DNA of 64,000 nucleotides, taken from assembly GCF_001971725.1 (NCBI RefSeq), contig NZ_CP019388.1:744001-808000 (forward strand). Reading direction: 5' to 3'. The translations under genes were made by a program, and so were the position numbers. Under the pieces are notes generated by a model. It did no database searches and was not told where the DNA came from. It saw only the letters and a program-made list of their open reading frames with translations. The stretch comes from Winogradskyella sp. J14-2. GTDB lineage: Bacteria > Bacteroidota > Bacteroidia > Flavobacteriales > Flavobacteriaceae. Below are positions 37,262-46,608 of this stretch, piece after piece. Every line of letters begins with the position of its first letter. Position 1 is the stretch's first letter.

Positions 37262-38143
37262 TTACTGTTTTATTCCTTTTAGCATTCTGTCATTACCGTT
37301 TAAATCCTTTCTCAATTCAACCGCTTTAAATTCGGCATCCACTAAAAGTTGCTTAGTTTCTTGTCCAAGATACTGGTTAATTTCAAAATAAAGTGAGCCA
37401 TTAGACTTCAACTTATCAACAGCAAAATCAGTTATCGCTTTATAAAAAAGTAGTGGATTTTCGTTTTCTACGAAAAGCGCCAAATGAGGCTCGTTATCGA
37501 GAACATTTGGCTTTATTTCTTGCTTTTCGAGTTCACGAACGTAAGGCGGATTTGAAACGATGATATCGAAAAAGCCCTTCTGCCGTAAAGCGACATCTTC
37601 CCAAAGGGAAAATTCTAAAATATTAGTTTTAATAAACTTAACTTCAACACCATTTCTATCCGCATTCTCTTTAGCTATCTCTAAAGCAGACTCTGATATA
37701 TCAACTGCAAAAACCTGAGCTTCTGGCAAGTGCTTTGCCAACGAAATTGCAATACAACCAGAACCTGTTCCTATATCTAAAATCTTTATTGTTTCAGAAT
37801 TTTGAATTTTAGATTTTGCATCATTTATAATCCAATCTACAAGCTCTTCGGTTTCTGGTCTTGGAATGAGTACATTTTCATTCACTTTAAATTGTAATCC
37901 ATAAAACTCAATTTCACCCAACAAATATTGAATGGGTTTTTGCTGTTTTAAGCCTTCTAAAAGTTCAAAAAAGACATCAGTTTCAGATTTAGACAAAGTA
38001 AACTCAGGCTCTAATTGCAACTTTATTCTAGCCACATTAAGATGATGCTCTAAGCCTAGATGAAAAAAGCTCGCCACTTCATCCTTACCATAAACTTGAT
38101 CTAATTCTTTATGAAATATGTCTTTTAAATCCTTTGCTTTCAA
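37262..38143 (-). CDS. prmC: Release factor glutamine methyltransferase
   Basis: The 293-residue enzyme methylates the GGQ glutamine of peptide chain release factors. The N-terminal helical domain is followed by VLIPRPETEELVDWII, the SAM loop ILDIGTGSGCIAISLAK (about 122-138), and the catalytic IVSNPPYVRE motif (about 187-196), which binds the target glutamine. The order and length match PrmC (HemK). A GNAT gene precedes it by two bases, so GNAT-prmC-LOG form one transcript. Confidence 0.93.
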   Translation of the reverse strand: MKAKDLKDIFHKELDQVYGKDEVASFFHLGLEHHLNVARIKLQLEPEFTLSKSETDVFFELLEGLKQQKPIQYLLGEIEFYGLQFKVNENVLIPRPETEELVDWIINDAKSKIQNSETIKILDIGTGSGCIAISLAKHLPEAQVFAVDISESALEIAKENADRNGVEVKFIKTNILEFSLWEDVALRQKGFFDIIVSNPPYVRELEKQEIKPNVLDNEPHLALFVENENPLLFYKAITDFAVDKLKSNGSLYFEINQYLGQETKQLLVDAEFKAVELRKDLNGNDRMLKGIKQ

Positions 38144-38145
38144 AA

Positions 38146-38637
38146 TTAAAATGTTTTAAGCATCCATACGGTACACGAATAATGGCCTGTATTGCCAAGT
38201 GGTTTTTCTAAAAATTCGAAACCAACTTTTTTGTACAATTTTCTGGCATCATCCATATAAGGCATGGTTTCTAAATAACAACTTTCAAAACCAGCGTTTT
38301 TAGCAAATTCTAAACATGTATTCATCATTTTAGTCCCTAACCCTTTTCCTCTGGCTTCTGGCATAAAATACATTTTTTGCAACTCGCAAACATTGCCTTC
38401 GAAGTTATCTAATGGTGCAATGCCAGCACCTCCGAGAATCGCTTCATTCTGAGCTAAAACAAAATATCGGGTTTTAGGATAACTATACGTTTCTGTCATA
38501 CAATCTAACGACGCATCTTCGTATGCAGTACCAACCTTTGGCACACCCATTTCTATCAGAACACTTCGTATAGCCTTGGCAATTTTAGGATTATCCTTTT
38601 GTTCTATTTCTCGAATAACTATGGTATCTTTACTCAC
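38146..38637 (-). CDS. GNAT-family N-acetyltransferase
   Basis: The 163-residue acetyltransferase has the acetyl-CoA motif A (MYFMPEARGKGLGTKMMNTC, with the R/Q-x-x-G-x-G/A loop as RGKGLG) and motif B in FESCYLETMPYMDDARKLYKKVGFE. The acceptor substrate cannot be predicted. It starts a probable three-gene transcript with prmC and the LOG-family gene and diverges from the LEA-like lipoprotein gene, 60 bases away. Confidence 0.87.
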   Translation of the reverse strand: MSKDTIVIREIEQKDNPKIAKAIRSVLIEMGVPKVGTAYEDASLDCMTETYSYPKTRYFVLAQNEAILGGAGIAPLDNFEGNVCELQKMYFMPEARGKGLGTKMMNTCLEFAKNAGFESCYLETMPYMDDARKLYKKVGFEFLEKPLGNTGHYSCTVWMLKTF

Positions 38638-38697
38638 TTAATTAAAACCTTTAACACCGATTTTTTACGGCATGAAGATAATTATAAATACCTTTTT

Positions 38698-39156
38698 ATG
38701 ATTAAAAGAATATTATTCATTTTGATGATTTGTTCACTTCTTTTCAACTGCACCGTTAGAGAAAAACCTCAATTTATTGGCATTGATAATATCAAGGTTT
38801 TAGATTCTAATATTGAGACTATTACCATTAGTGCAGATGCAGAGTTTAGCAACCCAAATGATGTTGGTGGCACACTTCAAACAGACGCATTAAAAGTGCT
38901 TGTTAACGATAGAGAAATAGCCACGTTTACATCAAAAGAATTTAAAGTACCTTCTAAAGACAAGTTCAAAATTCCGCTTACGGTTTCTATTGCTACAGAT
39001 AGCATTATAAATAAAGGTAATCTTGGTGATTTGTTGGGTAGTTTGCTATCTAAAAAACTAAAAGTGCAATACAAAGGCGATATTAAGTATAAGGTTTTAG
39101 GCTATTCCTCTACCTATAATATTGATAAAACTGAAGACGTAAAAATTAAGTTATAG
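38698..39156 (+). CDS. LEA14/WHy-like lipoprotein
   Basis: The 152-residue protein has a lipoprotein signal (ILFILMICSLLFNC) and a single beta-sandwich resembling the LEA type 2 (WHy) domain: TITISADAEFSNPNDVGGTLQTDALKV-like strands with the NPN turn typical of the family, then KFKIPLTVSI. It is likely held in a membrane facing the periplasm. Function is unknown. Upstream in-frame codons overlap the GNAT gene start, so ATG 38698 is preferred. Its stop is immediately followed by ribD. Confidence 0.75.
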   Translation: MIKRILFILMICSLLFNCTVREKPQFIGIDNIKVLDSNIETITISADAEFSNPNDVGGTLQTDALKVLVNDREIATFTSKEFKVPSKDKFKIPLTVSIATDSIINKGNLGDLLGSLLSKKLKVQYKGDIKYKVLGYSSTYNIDKTEDVKIKL

Positions 39157-40161
39157 GTGCAAAAACACGAGCATTACATAAAACGCTGCTTACAAATTGC
39201 CAAAAACGGATTAGGAACCACAAGACCAAATCCCATGGTAGGAGCTGTTATTGTGCATAACGACAGTATTATTGGAGAAGGTTTTACCAGCGCTTATGGA
39301 GGGCCACATGCTGAAGTTAATGCAGTAAATTCTGTTAAAAACAAATCCATGCTAAAAGACAGCACAATGTATGTGCTTTTAGAGCCCTGCAGCCATTTCG
39401 GAAAAACACCTCCTTGTAGCGACCTCATTATACATCACAACATCCCAAATGTGGTAATTGGTTGCATAGATGATAATCTTGAAGTTGCAGGCAAAGGCAT
39501 TGCCAAATTAAAGGCTCATGGTTGCAATGTTATTGTTGGTGTTTTAGAAGCAGAGTGCAAAGCGCATTTAAAGCGTTTTTTTGCCTATCACAATAAAAAA
39601 CGACCATATATAATTTTGAAATGGGCCGAAACCGAAGATGGTTTTATGGCACCAGAAACTAAGGATGAACAAAAACCAGTTTGGATTACAAACACTTATT
39701 CAAGACAATTGGTACACAAATGGCGCGCTGAAGAACAAGCCATTTTAGTAGGAACAAATACAGTTATGGAAGACAACCCAAGTCTTACCGTTAGAGATTA
39801 TGCTGGTGAAAATCCTATTAGAATCGTTATAGACAAGACTAATAAACTTGATGAGAGTTATAAAATTTTTGACTCCTCAGCTAAAACCATCAGACTCACT
39901 AAAACTGAGCTTAATTTTGATAAACCTTTGGCTTTACAGATTTGCAATTACCTACACCAACATAATATAAACTCTGTGATTATTGAAGGTGGTGCTAAAA
40001 CACTTCAAACCTTTATTGATGAAAATTTATGGGACGAAGCTCGGATTTTTATTGGTAAAACGGAATTTAAATCAGGTACCAAAGCACCACAACTAAACGG
40101 TAAGTTGATTTCAGAGAAAAAATTAAAAGAAGATCAATTTAAATTCTACATTAATGATTGA
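39157..40161 (+). CDS. ribD: Riboflavin biosynthesis deaminase/reductase
   Basis: The 334-residue bifunctional enzyme converts the pyrimidine formed by GTP cyclohydrolase II in riboflavin synthesis. The deaminase half shows the zinc motif HAEVNAV and LLEPCSHFGKTPPCSDLI; the reductase half shows ILKWAETEDGFMAP and SVIIEGGAKTLQTFID. The start is GTG at 39157, directly after the stop of the previous gene. The reductase segment appears complete. It overlaps the HAD gene by eight bases. Confidence 0.94.
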   Translation: MQKHEHYIKRCLQIAKNGLGTTRPNPMVGAVIVHNDSIIGEGFTSAYGGPHAEVNAVNSVKNKSMLKDSTMYVLLEPCSHFGKTPPCSDLIIHHNIPNVVIGCIDDNLEVAGKGIAKLKAHGCNVIVGVLEAECKAHLKRFFAYHNKKRPYIILKWAETEDGFMAPETKDEQKPVWITNTYSRQLVHKWRAEEQAILVGTNTVMEDNPSLTVRDYAGENPIRIVIDKTNKLDESYKIFDSSAKTIRLTKTELNFDKPLALQICNYLHQHNINSVIIEGGAKTLQTFIDENLWDEARIFIGKTEFKSGTKAPQLNGKLISEKKLKEDQFKFYIND

Positions 40162-40765
40162 TACCCTTATTTTCGATTTTGGTGATGTTTTTATCAACCT
40201 AGACAAGCAAGGTGCTATGAAAAACGCGCTTCATTTGTTTAAGATAGATACGTTTGAAGACGACATGATTAAAACAAATATCCTATATGAAATTGGTAAA
40301 ATTTCAACTGAAGAATTTATAGACTTTTATATATCTAAATTTTCACATTTAAATGAAAACCAAGTCATCGATGCCTGGAATTACATCTTAAAAGATTTTC
40401 CTAAATATCGCTTAGAATTTCTTCAACAACTTGTAAAAGAACAACGGTATAGTCTCATATTATTGAGCAATACTAATGACATGCACATCGACTTTATAAA
40501 AACTAACGTTAGTTTTTATGAGAACTTTAAAAGTTGTTTTGACCAATTTTACCTTTCACAAGAGATTCATTTAAGAAAACCAAATAGAGATATATTTGAT
40601 TTTGTTATAGAAAGCAATAATCTTAAAGCTGAAAACTGCTTTTTTGTAGACGACACCAAAGAAAACACCGATATGGCAAGCTCATTGGGCATAAAGACTT
40701 GGAATATTGACGAAGCGAGCGAAGATGTGATAAATTTATTTAAACTTAATAATACGTTGTTTTGA
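40154..40765 (+). CDS. HAD-superfamily hydrolase
   Basis: The 203-residue protein is a HAD subfamily IA-like phosphatase: motif I is DFGDVFINLD (nucleophile Asp8 or so), motif II LILLSNTNDMH, a conserved lysine in LRKPNRDIF, and motif IV FFVDDTKENTDMAS. Motif I has glycine between the aspartates (DFGD), common in this flavobacterial subgroup. Placement between ribD and a transporter suggests it could be the missing phosphatase for a riboflavin intermediate, but this is inference. Confidence 0.85.
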   Translation: MIDTLIFDFGDVFINLDKQGAMKNALHLFKIDTFEDDMIKTNILYEIGKISTEEFIDFYISKFSHLNENQVIDAWNYILKDFPKYRLEFLQQLVKEQRYSLILLSNTNDMHIDFIKTNVSFYENFKSCFDQFYLSQEIHLRKPNRDIFDFVIESNNLKAENCFFVDDTKENTDMASSLGIKTWNIDEASEDVINLFKLNNTLF

Positions 40766-41610
40766 TTTTTCTTTTACTAAGTATTCTGTCCTCAACGGCT
40801 ATTTTTGTATTGTTTAAACTCTTCAAAAATTATAATATTAATACACTGCAGGCCATCGTATTTAATTACATTACGGCAAGCTCTTGTGGAATTCTATTTT
40901 ATAATAAAAATATTGAAATTTTAGACTTTATTTATGAACTCTGGTTTTATGTGGCACTTGCATTAGGCTTTTTATTTATAAGTATTTTTAATGTTATGGC
41001 TCTAACAGCGCAGAAAAATGGATTATCTGTAGCGTCTGTTGCTAGTAAAATGAGCGTTATAATTCCTGTTCTATTCGGTATAATGGTTTATAAAGAAAGT
41101 GCTGGCTTTTATAAAGTTTTAGGGATATTTTTAGCTTTAGTGGCTGTTCTGTTAGCCTCTATAAAACCAAAAAGCAACATTAAATTAACTAAAACTATAT
41201 ACCTTCCTATCATTTTATTCTTTGGATCTGGTATTATTGAGACCAGTGTTAATCATTTTGCACCAGACGGAGATATGCCCTTATTCTTGGCCATTATTTT
41301 TGCTAGCGCAGGTATAATTGGTTTAGTGTCTGTATGGATTAAAAGTATGAAAGCTAAACAGCCTTTTAAAACAAAAACTATTCCCTTTGGTTTTGCTTTA
41401 GGAGTTGTAAACTATTGCTCTATGTATTTTTTATTAAAAGCTCTACGAGTAGAGGGTTTTGAAAGCTCTGCTGTTTTTACAATAAATAATGTTGCTATTG
41501 TGGCTTTATCTTGCTTAATAGGATTAATAATTTTTAAAGAGGCTATTTCATATAAAAACTGGATTGGTATTGGTTTAGCAATGGTTTCTATAATCTTAGT
41601 AACACTTTAA
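40762..41610 (+). CDS. EamA/DMT-family transporter
   Basis: The 282-residue membrane protein has about ten transmembrane helices in two EamA-like repeats (first near 1-135, second from about 145). It starts at TTG, overlapping the HAD stop by four bases (TTGA), so translational coupling is likely. The conserved APDGDMP-containing loop and LGVVNYCSMYFLLKAL are family-like. Substrate is not known; proximity to ribD may suggest flavin or precursor export. A strong terminator follows. Confidence 0.85.
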   Translation: MIFLLLSILSSTAIFVLFKLFKNYNINTLQAIVFNYITASSCGILFYNKNIEILDFIYELWFYVALALGFLFISIFNVMALTAQKNGLSVASVASKMSVIIPVLFGIMVYKESAGFYKVLGIFLALVAVLLASIKPKSNIKLTKTIYLPIILFFGSGIIETSVNHFAPDGDMPLFLAIIFASAGIIGLVSVWIKSMKAKQPFKTKTIPFGFALGVVNYCSMYFLLKALRVEGFESSAVFTINNVAIVALSCLIGLIIFKEAISYKNWIGIGLAMVSIILVTL

Positions 41611-41646
41611 AAAAAACCACCACTAGTCATAGGTGGTGGCTTTTTT
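41611..41646. terminator. Bidirectional terminator after the ribD operon
   Basis: Stem CCACCAC / GTGGTGG flanked by six As and six Ts serves the plus-strand EamA gene and the convergent minus-strand arylsulfotransferase gene that ends at 41666. Confidence 0.85.
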
Positions 41647-41665
41647 ATCTAATTTGTTGACACTG

Positions 41666-43261
41666 CTAGTTTTCTTTGAGCACTTTTGTATACTTTATAG
41701 AATTGCCTGAAGAAGTCTTTACCATGTACATGCCATTTGAAAACGGACTCAAGTCAATTGTACTGGTATTTGTGGTTGTGAGTACTTTTTGACCAGCAAA
41801 ATTATACACTTCAATTACATCTATAGTTTGACTAAACTCAATATTAAGAATTCCGTTTGTTGGATTAGGGTAAACCTTAAACGCTGATGATTCTAGATCA
41901 TCAATTGATAACCTATTTACACAATCGTCAGTTAAAGCGTTTACATCCTCTATTTTACCTGTATTGTTAAAAGTAACACCATTAAATCCTGGATAATCCG
42001 TCGGATATTTATGAGCCCTAAAAGATCCATTACCTACTGGTTCTGAAAATTGAGCGAACTCTGAACCTGCACCAACAGGAATTCTATAAACCCAAATAAC
42101 ATCACCAGCACTATTAATTTCCGTGATTCTACCTATATCAGACTCGCAAATTAAACCATTTCCATTTGGCAATACCTGAAAACCACTTTGCGCGCCAGCG
42201 TGCATAACAGTAGACATTATTGTACCATCCCACGACCAATCGTAAGTTGTTGGTAGAAATTTACCCGAATCTAATGCGTAAACGCCGTTAATATCATTTG
42301 GATCTAAGATGTGTACCGAAGACGCAGTAAAGTTACTACCATAGCCATCATTACTAAAAACGGATAGTTTGCCTTGATCCGGACCATCAGTAATCCACTT
42401 AATATCGTGTTGTCTACCAAGTGTTCTATCTGCTGCGGTACCCCTATCGTATGCCTCTGGATTTCCCCATCTCCATAAAAAATCGCCACCTTTACCATAC
42501 ATACCGCCAGAACTTGTTGCGGCTTCTGCAGTAGTAGTACTATGATCTATGATAAAAACTTCGCTGAGGTGTCTTGAAGAAACAGCAATTTGATCTAAGT
42601 TTTCATTGTAATCTATGGCATTGGCATGTATAGGATTAGAACCGTTACCGTTATCATAGTTAATGTTGTAACGCCCTTGGTTATCTGCAATGACTCCAAA
42701 ATTTGGTTTAGAACTATCAAAGTCTTGAATAAGGTGATCGATAAGTTTCCATTCCCAAACGATATTAGCAGAGTCTGTACCAACAGGTTCAATTTCTAGG
42801 ATACGCTCTAGCACTACTACAGCATTGGCATAAGCTGAAGCCATGCCTAGGGCAAAAATATCAACATCATTAACAATATCTCTTACCATTACTAGGAAAT
42901 TACCATTGGGTAATGGCTCAATGTCATGATGAATTCTCCATCCAAAAACATCTTCAAACGATATGCTCCAAAGGATATTATTGTCCCAATCCCTAATCTC
43001 TGCTAGTTGGTCATTAGTTTGCAATAAATTTCCGTTTTCCAATAAATAAACATTTCTGGCGTTGCTACCAGTAAAAGTCCATTGGTTAAGAACCTCTCCA
43101 CAATTGTTAATTAAAAAAACACGTTGATCTGAAGTTGGTTTAAAAAGTGTGTAACCGTCTGCTTTTTCTTCATTGATATCATCAAAAATGAGACCAATGG
43201 TTTCTTGCCCAAATGTTATATTAATTAGGAGCAAAAAAACTAGATAAGTAATTTTTTTCAT
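41666..43261 (-). CDS. Secreted arylsulfotransferase-like protein with T9SS domain
   Basis: The 531-residue protein has a signal peptide (about 1-18) and a beta-propeller of the arylsulfotransferase (ASST) family: VYLLENGNLLQTND, WRIHHDIEPLPNGNFLVMVRD, NPIHANAIDYNENLDQIAVSS, and GRQHDIKWI. In the family a histidine takes the sulfate from a phenolic sulfate donor; HHDIEPLPNG resembles that region. The end (FKVYPNPTNGILNIEF ... KYTKVLKEN) is a T9SS type A sorting domain. Whether it transfers sulfate or only binds ligands is unclear. Confidence 0.85.
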   Translation of the reverse strand: MKKITYLVFLLLINITFGQETIGLIFDDINEEKADGYTLFKPTSDQRVFLINNCGEVLNQWTFTGSNARNVYLLENGNLLQTNDQLAEIRDWDNNILWSISFEDVFGWRIHHDIEPLPNGNFLVMVRDIVNDVDIFALGMASAYANAVVVLERILEIEPVGTDSANIVWEWKLIDHLIQDFDSSKPNFGVIADNQGRYNINYDNGNGSNPIHANAIDYNENLDQIAVSSRHLSEVFIIDHSTTTAEAATSSGGMYGKGGDFLWRWGNPEAYDRGTAADRTLGRQHDIKWITDGPDQGKLSVFSNDGYGSNFTASSVHILDPNDINGVYALDSGKFLPTTYDWSWDGTIMSTVMHAGAQSGFQVLPNGNGLICESDIGRITEINSAGDVIWVYRIPVGAGSEFAQFSEPVGNGSFRAHKYPTDYPGFNGVTFNNTGKIEDVNALTDDCVNRLSIDDLESSAFKVYPNPTNGILNIEFSQTIDVIEVYNFAGQKVLTTTNTSTIDLSPFSNGMYMVKTSSGNSIKYTKVLKEN

Positions 43262-43430
43262 TGCTTTTATTTTTCTTGCTAATATAAATAATGAATCTCA
43301 AAAAAATAAATAAATCAATATGTATATAGGCTTAATACTATTAAAAGGCCCATTTTCTCATGGTATTTTTTTACCACTAATCAAATTTAGGCAGATACAA
43401 TAATATAATATATTAGTTTCGTTATTTATT

Positions 43431-44039
43431 ATGGACTCAAAAGATATATATAAAACCATTTCTAAGCCCGCAGTTGGGGAAGTATTTAAAGATAAAAACA
43501 GTAAGTTTATGGGCTACGCCTTTCCTGTTGAAAACGAAGACCAAATAAAAATCCATTTAGATAGTTTAAAAAAAGAGCATCATTCTGCAAGACATTGGTG
43601 CTACGCATATCAGTTGGGTGCAGAGACACCAACCTTTAGAACCAACGATGATGGCGAACCCAACAATAGTGCTGGTATGCCAATATATGGACAAATACAA
43701 TCATTTGAGCTCACAAATATTTTAATTGTTGTAATACGATATTATGGTGGAGTAAAGCTTGGTGTAGGAGGATTAATTAATGCTTACAAAACTAGTGCTC
43801 AATTAACTCTTGAGGCTTCTGAAATAAGAGAAAAGACAATTAACAAAAATTATTTACTCAATTTTGAATACAAAAATATGAGTAAAGTGATGCGACTTCT
43901 AAAAGAAAATAAGGCAGAGATTACAAAACAAACTTTAAATCTCAATTGTTTGTTGGAAATATCTGTCAGAAAAGGTAACGCTTCAAAAATATTTGAGCTT
44001 TTTAATCAATTTTATGGAGTAGAAATTGATGAATTATAA
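43431..44039 (+). CDS. YigZ/IMPACT-family (UPF0029) protein
   Basis: The 202-residue protein has the conserved IMPACT-type domain: KHHSARHWCYAYQLG-like stretch (EHHSARHWCYAYQLG), TNDDGEPNNSAGMPI, and VVIRYYGGVKLGVGGL, followed by a C-terminal ferredoxin-like domain. It binds RNA or regulates translation in distant relatives; role in bacteria is unclear. A possible -7 element TAGTTTCG lies just before the ATG. The convergent thioesterase gene overlaps its last six bases. Confidence 0.87.
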   Translation: MDSKDIYKTISKPAVGEVFKDKNSKFMGYAFPVENEDQIKIHLDSLKKEHHSARHWCYAYQLGAETPTFRTNDDGEPNNSAGMPIYGQIQSFELTNILIVVIRYYGGVKLGVGGLINAYKTSAQLTLEASEIREKTINKNYLLNFEYKNMSKVMRLLKENKAEITKQTLNLNCLLEISVRKGNASKIFELFNQFYGVEIDEL

Positions 44040-44441
44040 CGAATAATTTTGCAGTTTATCTAAAAGATATTTCGGACACCTTGTAGGTCTGTTACGTTTT
44101 GCATCTATAAATGCTAAAACTGTGTTACCAGTGGCAAGTAATTCACCGTTCTCCTTTATTAATTCGTAATCAAACTCTATAGATGCTGTCGGTATTTTTT
44201 TCAACTTAGTTTTTACTTTAAGCACATCATCATAACGTGCTGAATTTTTGTAGTTTATCTGCAATGAAATTACTGGAAGCATAACGCCCTCCGACTCCAT
44301 AGCACTGTAGCTAAGGCCAAACTCACGTAACCACTCTGTTCTGCCGACTTCAAAATATACAGCATAGTTAGCATGGTACACCACACCCATCTGATCTGTT
44401 TCGCCATAGCGAACTCGTATTTTTGTTTCGTTATAATTCAA
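44034..44441 (-). CDS. Acyl-CoA thioesterase, 4-hydroxybenzoyl-CoA thioesterase fold
   Basis: The 135-residue hot-dog-fold protein has the motif YGETDQMGVVYHANYAVYFEVGRTEWLRE, with the catalytic aspartate of the family in ETDQMG. Such enzymes release free acids from acyl-CoA. The start is a TTG at 44441; the first internal ATG would delete the catalytic region. The gene converges on YigZ and lies upstream of the dnaA intergenic region. Confidence 0.88.
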   Translation of the reverse strand: MNYNETKIRVRYGETDQMGVVYHANYAVYFEVGRTEWLREFGLSYSAMESEGVMLPVISLQINYKNSARYDDVLKVKTKLKKIPTASIEFDYELIKENGELLATGNTVLAFIDAKRNRPTRCPKYLLDKLQNYSL

Positions 44442-44640
44442 AATTTAAGGACGTTTTTAAATAAAAATTTGTAGTTTTAAAGGATTTTAAACATGAGAAA
44501 AAAAATATTAAAATTCAACCTGAAACGATTTTTTTTTTAAATATTTTGTTCACATATTTGTCATGTTCAAAACGCTAAGAGAATTCTATTTCTCTTTTTT
44601 TTTGCTAAGCTAACTAACAATTAAAAATCTAATTTAACTA

Positions 44641-46068
44641 ATGGAGATCACAGCGGAATCTGTATGGAATAATTGTCTCGATTTTATTAAAGATAACATA
44701 CAACCTCAAGCCTATAAAACATGGTTTGAACCCATACAAGCCGTTAAACTTGCTGCCAACGCACTAAGCATTCAGGTACCCAGTAAATTTTTTTATGAAT
44801 GGTTAGAGGAGCATTACGTAAAGATCCTTAAGGTTGCCCTCACAAAAGAGTTGGGTAATGATGCCAAATTGGTTTACGTTATTAAAATGGAAAATACCTA
44901 TGGCAACAAGCAACCTTTTACAGAAAAGATTCCTAGTGCTAACAGAACACCAGTAAAGTCGCAAGATGTTGATGTTCCATTTAATAATAAAAGTCCTGAG
45001 TTAAAAAATCCATTCATAATTCCTGGCATAAGAAATGTAAAAATTGAGTCTCAACTCAATCCAAGCTACACGTTTGAAAACTTTTTAGAGGGTGACTCTA
45101 ATCGTTTGGCAAGAAATGCAGGAATTGCTGTTGCCAATAAACCAGGTGGAACGTCTTTTAATCCACTTTTAATTTTTGGTGGAGTTGGTTTAGGAAAAAC
45201 ACACCTAGCTCACGCTATTGGTGTAGATATAAAAGATAAATATCCAGAAAAAACAGTCCTTTATATTTCGGCTGAAAAATTTACGCAGCAGTATATAGAT
45301 TCTGTTAAGAAAAACAATAGAAACGACTTTATTCATTTTTATCAAATTATTGATGTTCTAATAATTGACGACGTACAATTCTTATCTGGTAAAACAGGTA
45401 CACAAGATGTATTCTTCCATATCTTTAACCACTTACACCAAAATGGTAAACAAGTCGTTTTAACAAGTGATAAAGCACCTGTAGATATGCAAGATATTGA
45501 GCAGCGTTTATTATCTCGTTTTAAATGGGGACTTTCTGCTGAGTTACAAACTCCAGATTTTGAAACCAGAGTCTCTATTCTTAAAAACAAACTCTACAGA
45601 GATGGTGTAGAAATGCCAGATGAAATTGTAGAGTATGTTGCTAAGCACATAAAAACAAATGTTAGAGAACTTGAAGGTGCCATAATCTCTTTAATAGCAC
45701 AATCATCTTTCAATAAAAAAGAAATTACAATAAACCTTGCGAAGGATATTGTAGACAAATTTGTTAAAAACACAAAACGCGAAGTATCTATAGACTATAT
45801 CCAAAAAGTCGTTTCAGATTATTTTCAGATGGATGTAAGTACACTTCAATCTAAAACGCGTAAACGACATATTGTACAAGCGCGTCAGTTGGCTATGTTT
45901 TTTGCAAAAAAATACACTAAAGCGTCTTTGGCAAGTATTGGCTCTCAAATTGGGCAGCGCGATCATGCTACGGTATTACATGCTTGTAAAACTGTTGATA
46001 ACTTATCGTCTACTGACAAACAGTTTAGAAAATACGTTGAGGATTTAGCCAAAAAATTATCGCTTTAA
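44641..46068 (+). CDS. dnaA: Chromosomal replication initiator protein
   Basis: The 475-residue protein initiates replication. Domain I (1-85) begins VWNNCLDFIKDNI; a short linker of about 60 residues follows; the AAA+ core has Walker A FGGVGLGKTHLAHA (about 178-191), Walker B VLIIDDVQFLSG, and LLSRFKWGL box; the C-terminal DNA-binding domain ends with the DnaA signature QRDHATVLHACKTV. The 200-base leader holds T tracts but no cluster of TTATCCACA boxes. Confidence 0.96.
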   Translation: MEITAESVWNNCLDFIKDNIQPQAYKTWFEPIQAVKLAANALSIQVPSKFFYEWLEEHYVKILKVALTKELGNDAKLVYVIKMENTYGNKQPFTEKIPSANRTPVKSQDVDVPFNNKSPELKNPFIIPGIRNVKIESQLNPSYTFENFLEGDSNRLARNAGIAVANKPGGTSFNPLLIFGGVGLGKTHLAHAIGVDIKDKYPEKTVLYISAEKFTQQYIDSVKKNNRNDFIHFYQIIDVLIIDDVQFLSGKTGTQDVFFHIFNHLHQNGKQVVLTSDKAPVDMQDIEQRLLSRFKWGLSAELQTPDFETRVSILKNKLYRDGVEMPDEIVEYVAKHIKTNVRELEGAIISLIAQSSFNKKEITINLAKDIVDKFVKNTKREVSIDYIQKVVSDYFQMDVSTLQSKTRKRHIVQARQLAMFFAKKYTKASLASIGSQIGQRDHATVLHACKTVDNLSSTDKQFRKYVEDLAKKLSL

Positions 46069-46080
46069 ACATTTAACGCC

Positions 46081-46542
46081 ATGACTAAAATTCTAATGGT
46101 GTGTCTTGGCAACATTTGTCGTTCGCCATTAGCTCATGGTATCTTAGAATCCAAACTTAACACTTCTAAATTTTATGTTGACTCTGCTGGTACAGCAGCA
46201 TATCATGTAGGTCTTCAACCAGATCAGAGGTCCATTAAAGTAGCCAAAAACAATGGTGTAGATATAAGTCACCAAACAGCCAGGCAATTTAAAGCTTCAG
46301 ATTTTGATAAATTTGATTACATCTATGCTATGGATGCTTCAAACTACACCAACATTATTAGCTTGGCAAGAAATAATTCGGATATAGGAAAGGTGAAACT
46401 ATTTCTTGAAGAAAATCCAAATGTTTCAAATAAAAATGTACCTGATCCTTATTACGGAGATATGAGTGATTTTGAATATGTTTTTGATTTGATTGAAACC
46501 ACTTCTGCGATAATAGCAAAAAAGTTGCTTGAAGATTTATAG
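46081..46542 (+). CDS. Low-molecular-weight protein-tyrosine phosphatase
   Basis: The 153-residue phosphatase has the P-loop VCLGNICRSP with nucleophile Cys8 and Arg14 (CX5R), and the general acid in VPDPYYG near residue 121. It may act on tyrosine-phosphorylated proteins or on small phosphates; the substrate is not known. The gene starts 12 bases after dnaA and is probably on the same transcript. An AT-rich hairpin follows its stop. Confidence 0.93.
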   Translation: MTKILMVCLGNICRSPLAHGILESKLNTSKFYVDSAGTAAYHVGLQPDQRSIKVAKNNGVDISHQTARQFKASDFDKFDYIYAMDASNYTNIISLARNNSDIGKVKLFLEENPNVSNKNVPDPYYGDMSDFEYVFDLIETTSAIIAKKLLEDL

Positions 46543-46547
46543 AACAT

Positions 46548-46567
46548 AAAATCAATTATTTGATTTT
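46548..46567 (+). terminator. Weak AT-rich hairpin after the phosphatase gene
   Basis: Perfect 8-bp stem AAAATCAA / TTGATTTT with loop TTAT, running into more Ts. The low GC content makes its strength uncertain. Confidence 0.4.
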
Positions 46568-46608
46568 TCGTAACTTAGAAACGTTTAAATTTTCTAAAAA
46601 CACACGCT

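Noticed and set aside
44442..44640. Replication origin next to dnaA
   Set aside because: The leader has T-rich tracts but no cluster of TTATCCACA-like boxes; a single TGTGGATAA lies inside bamD at 29412 and looks like chance.
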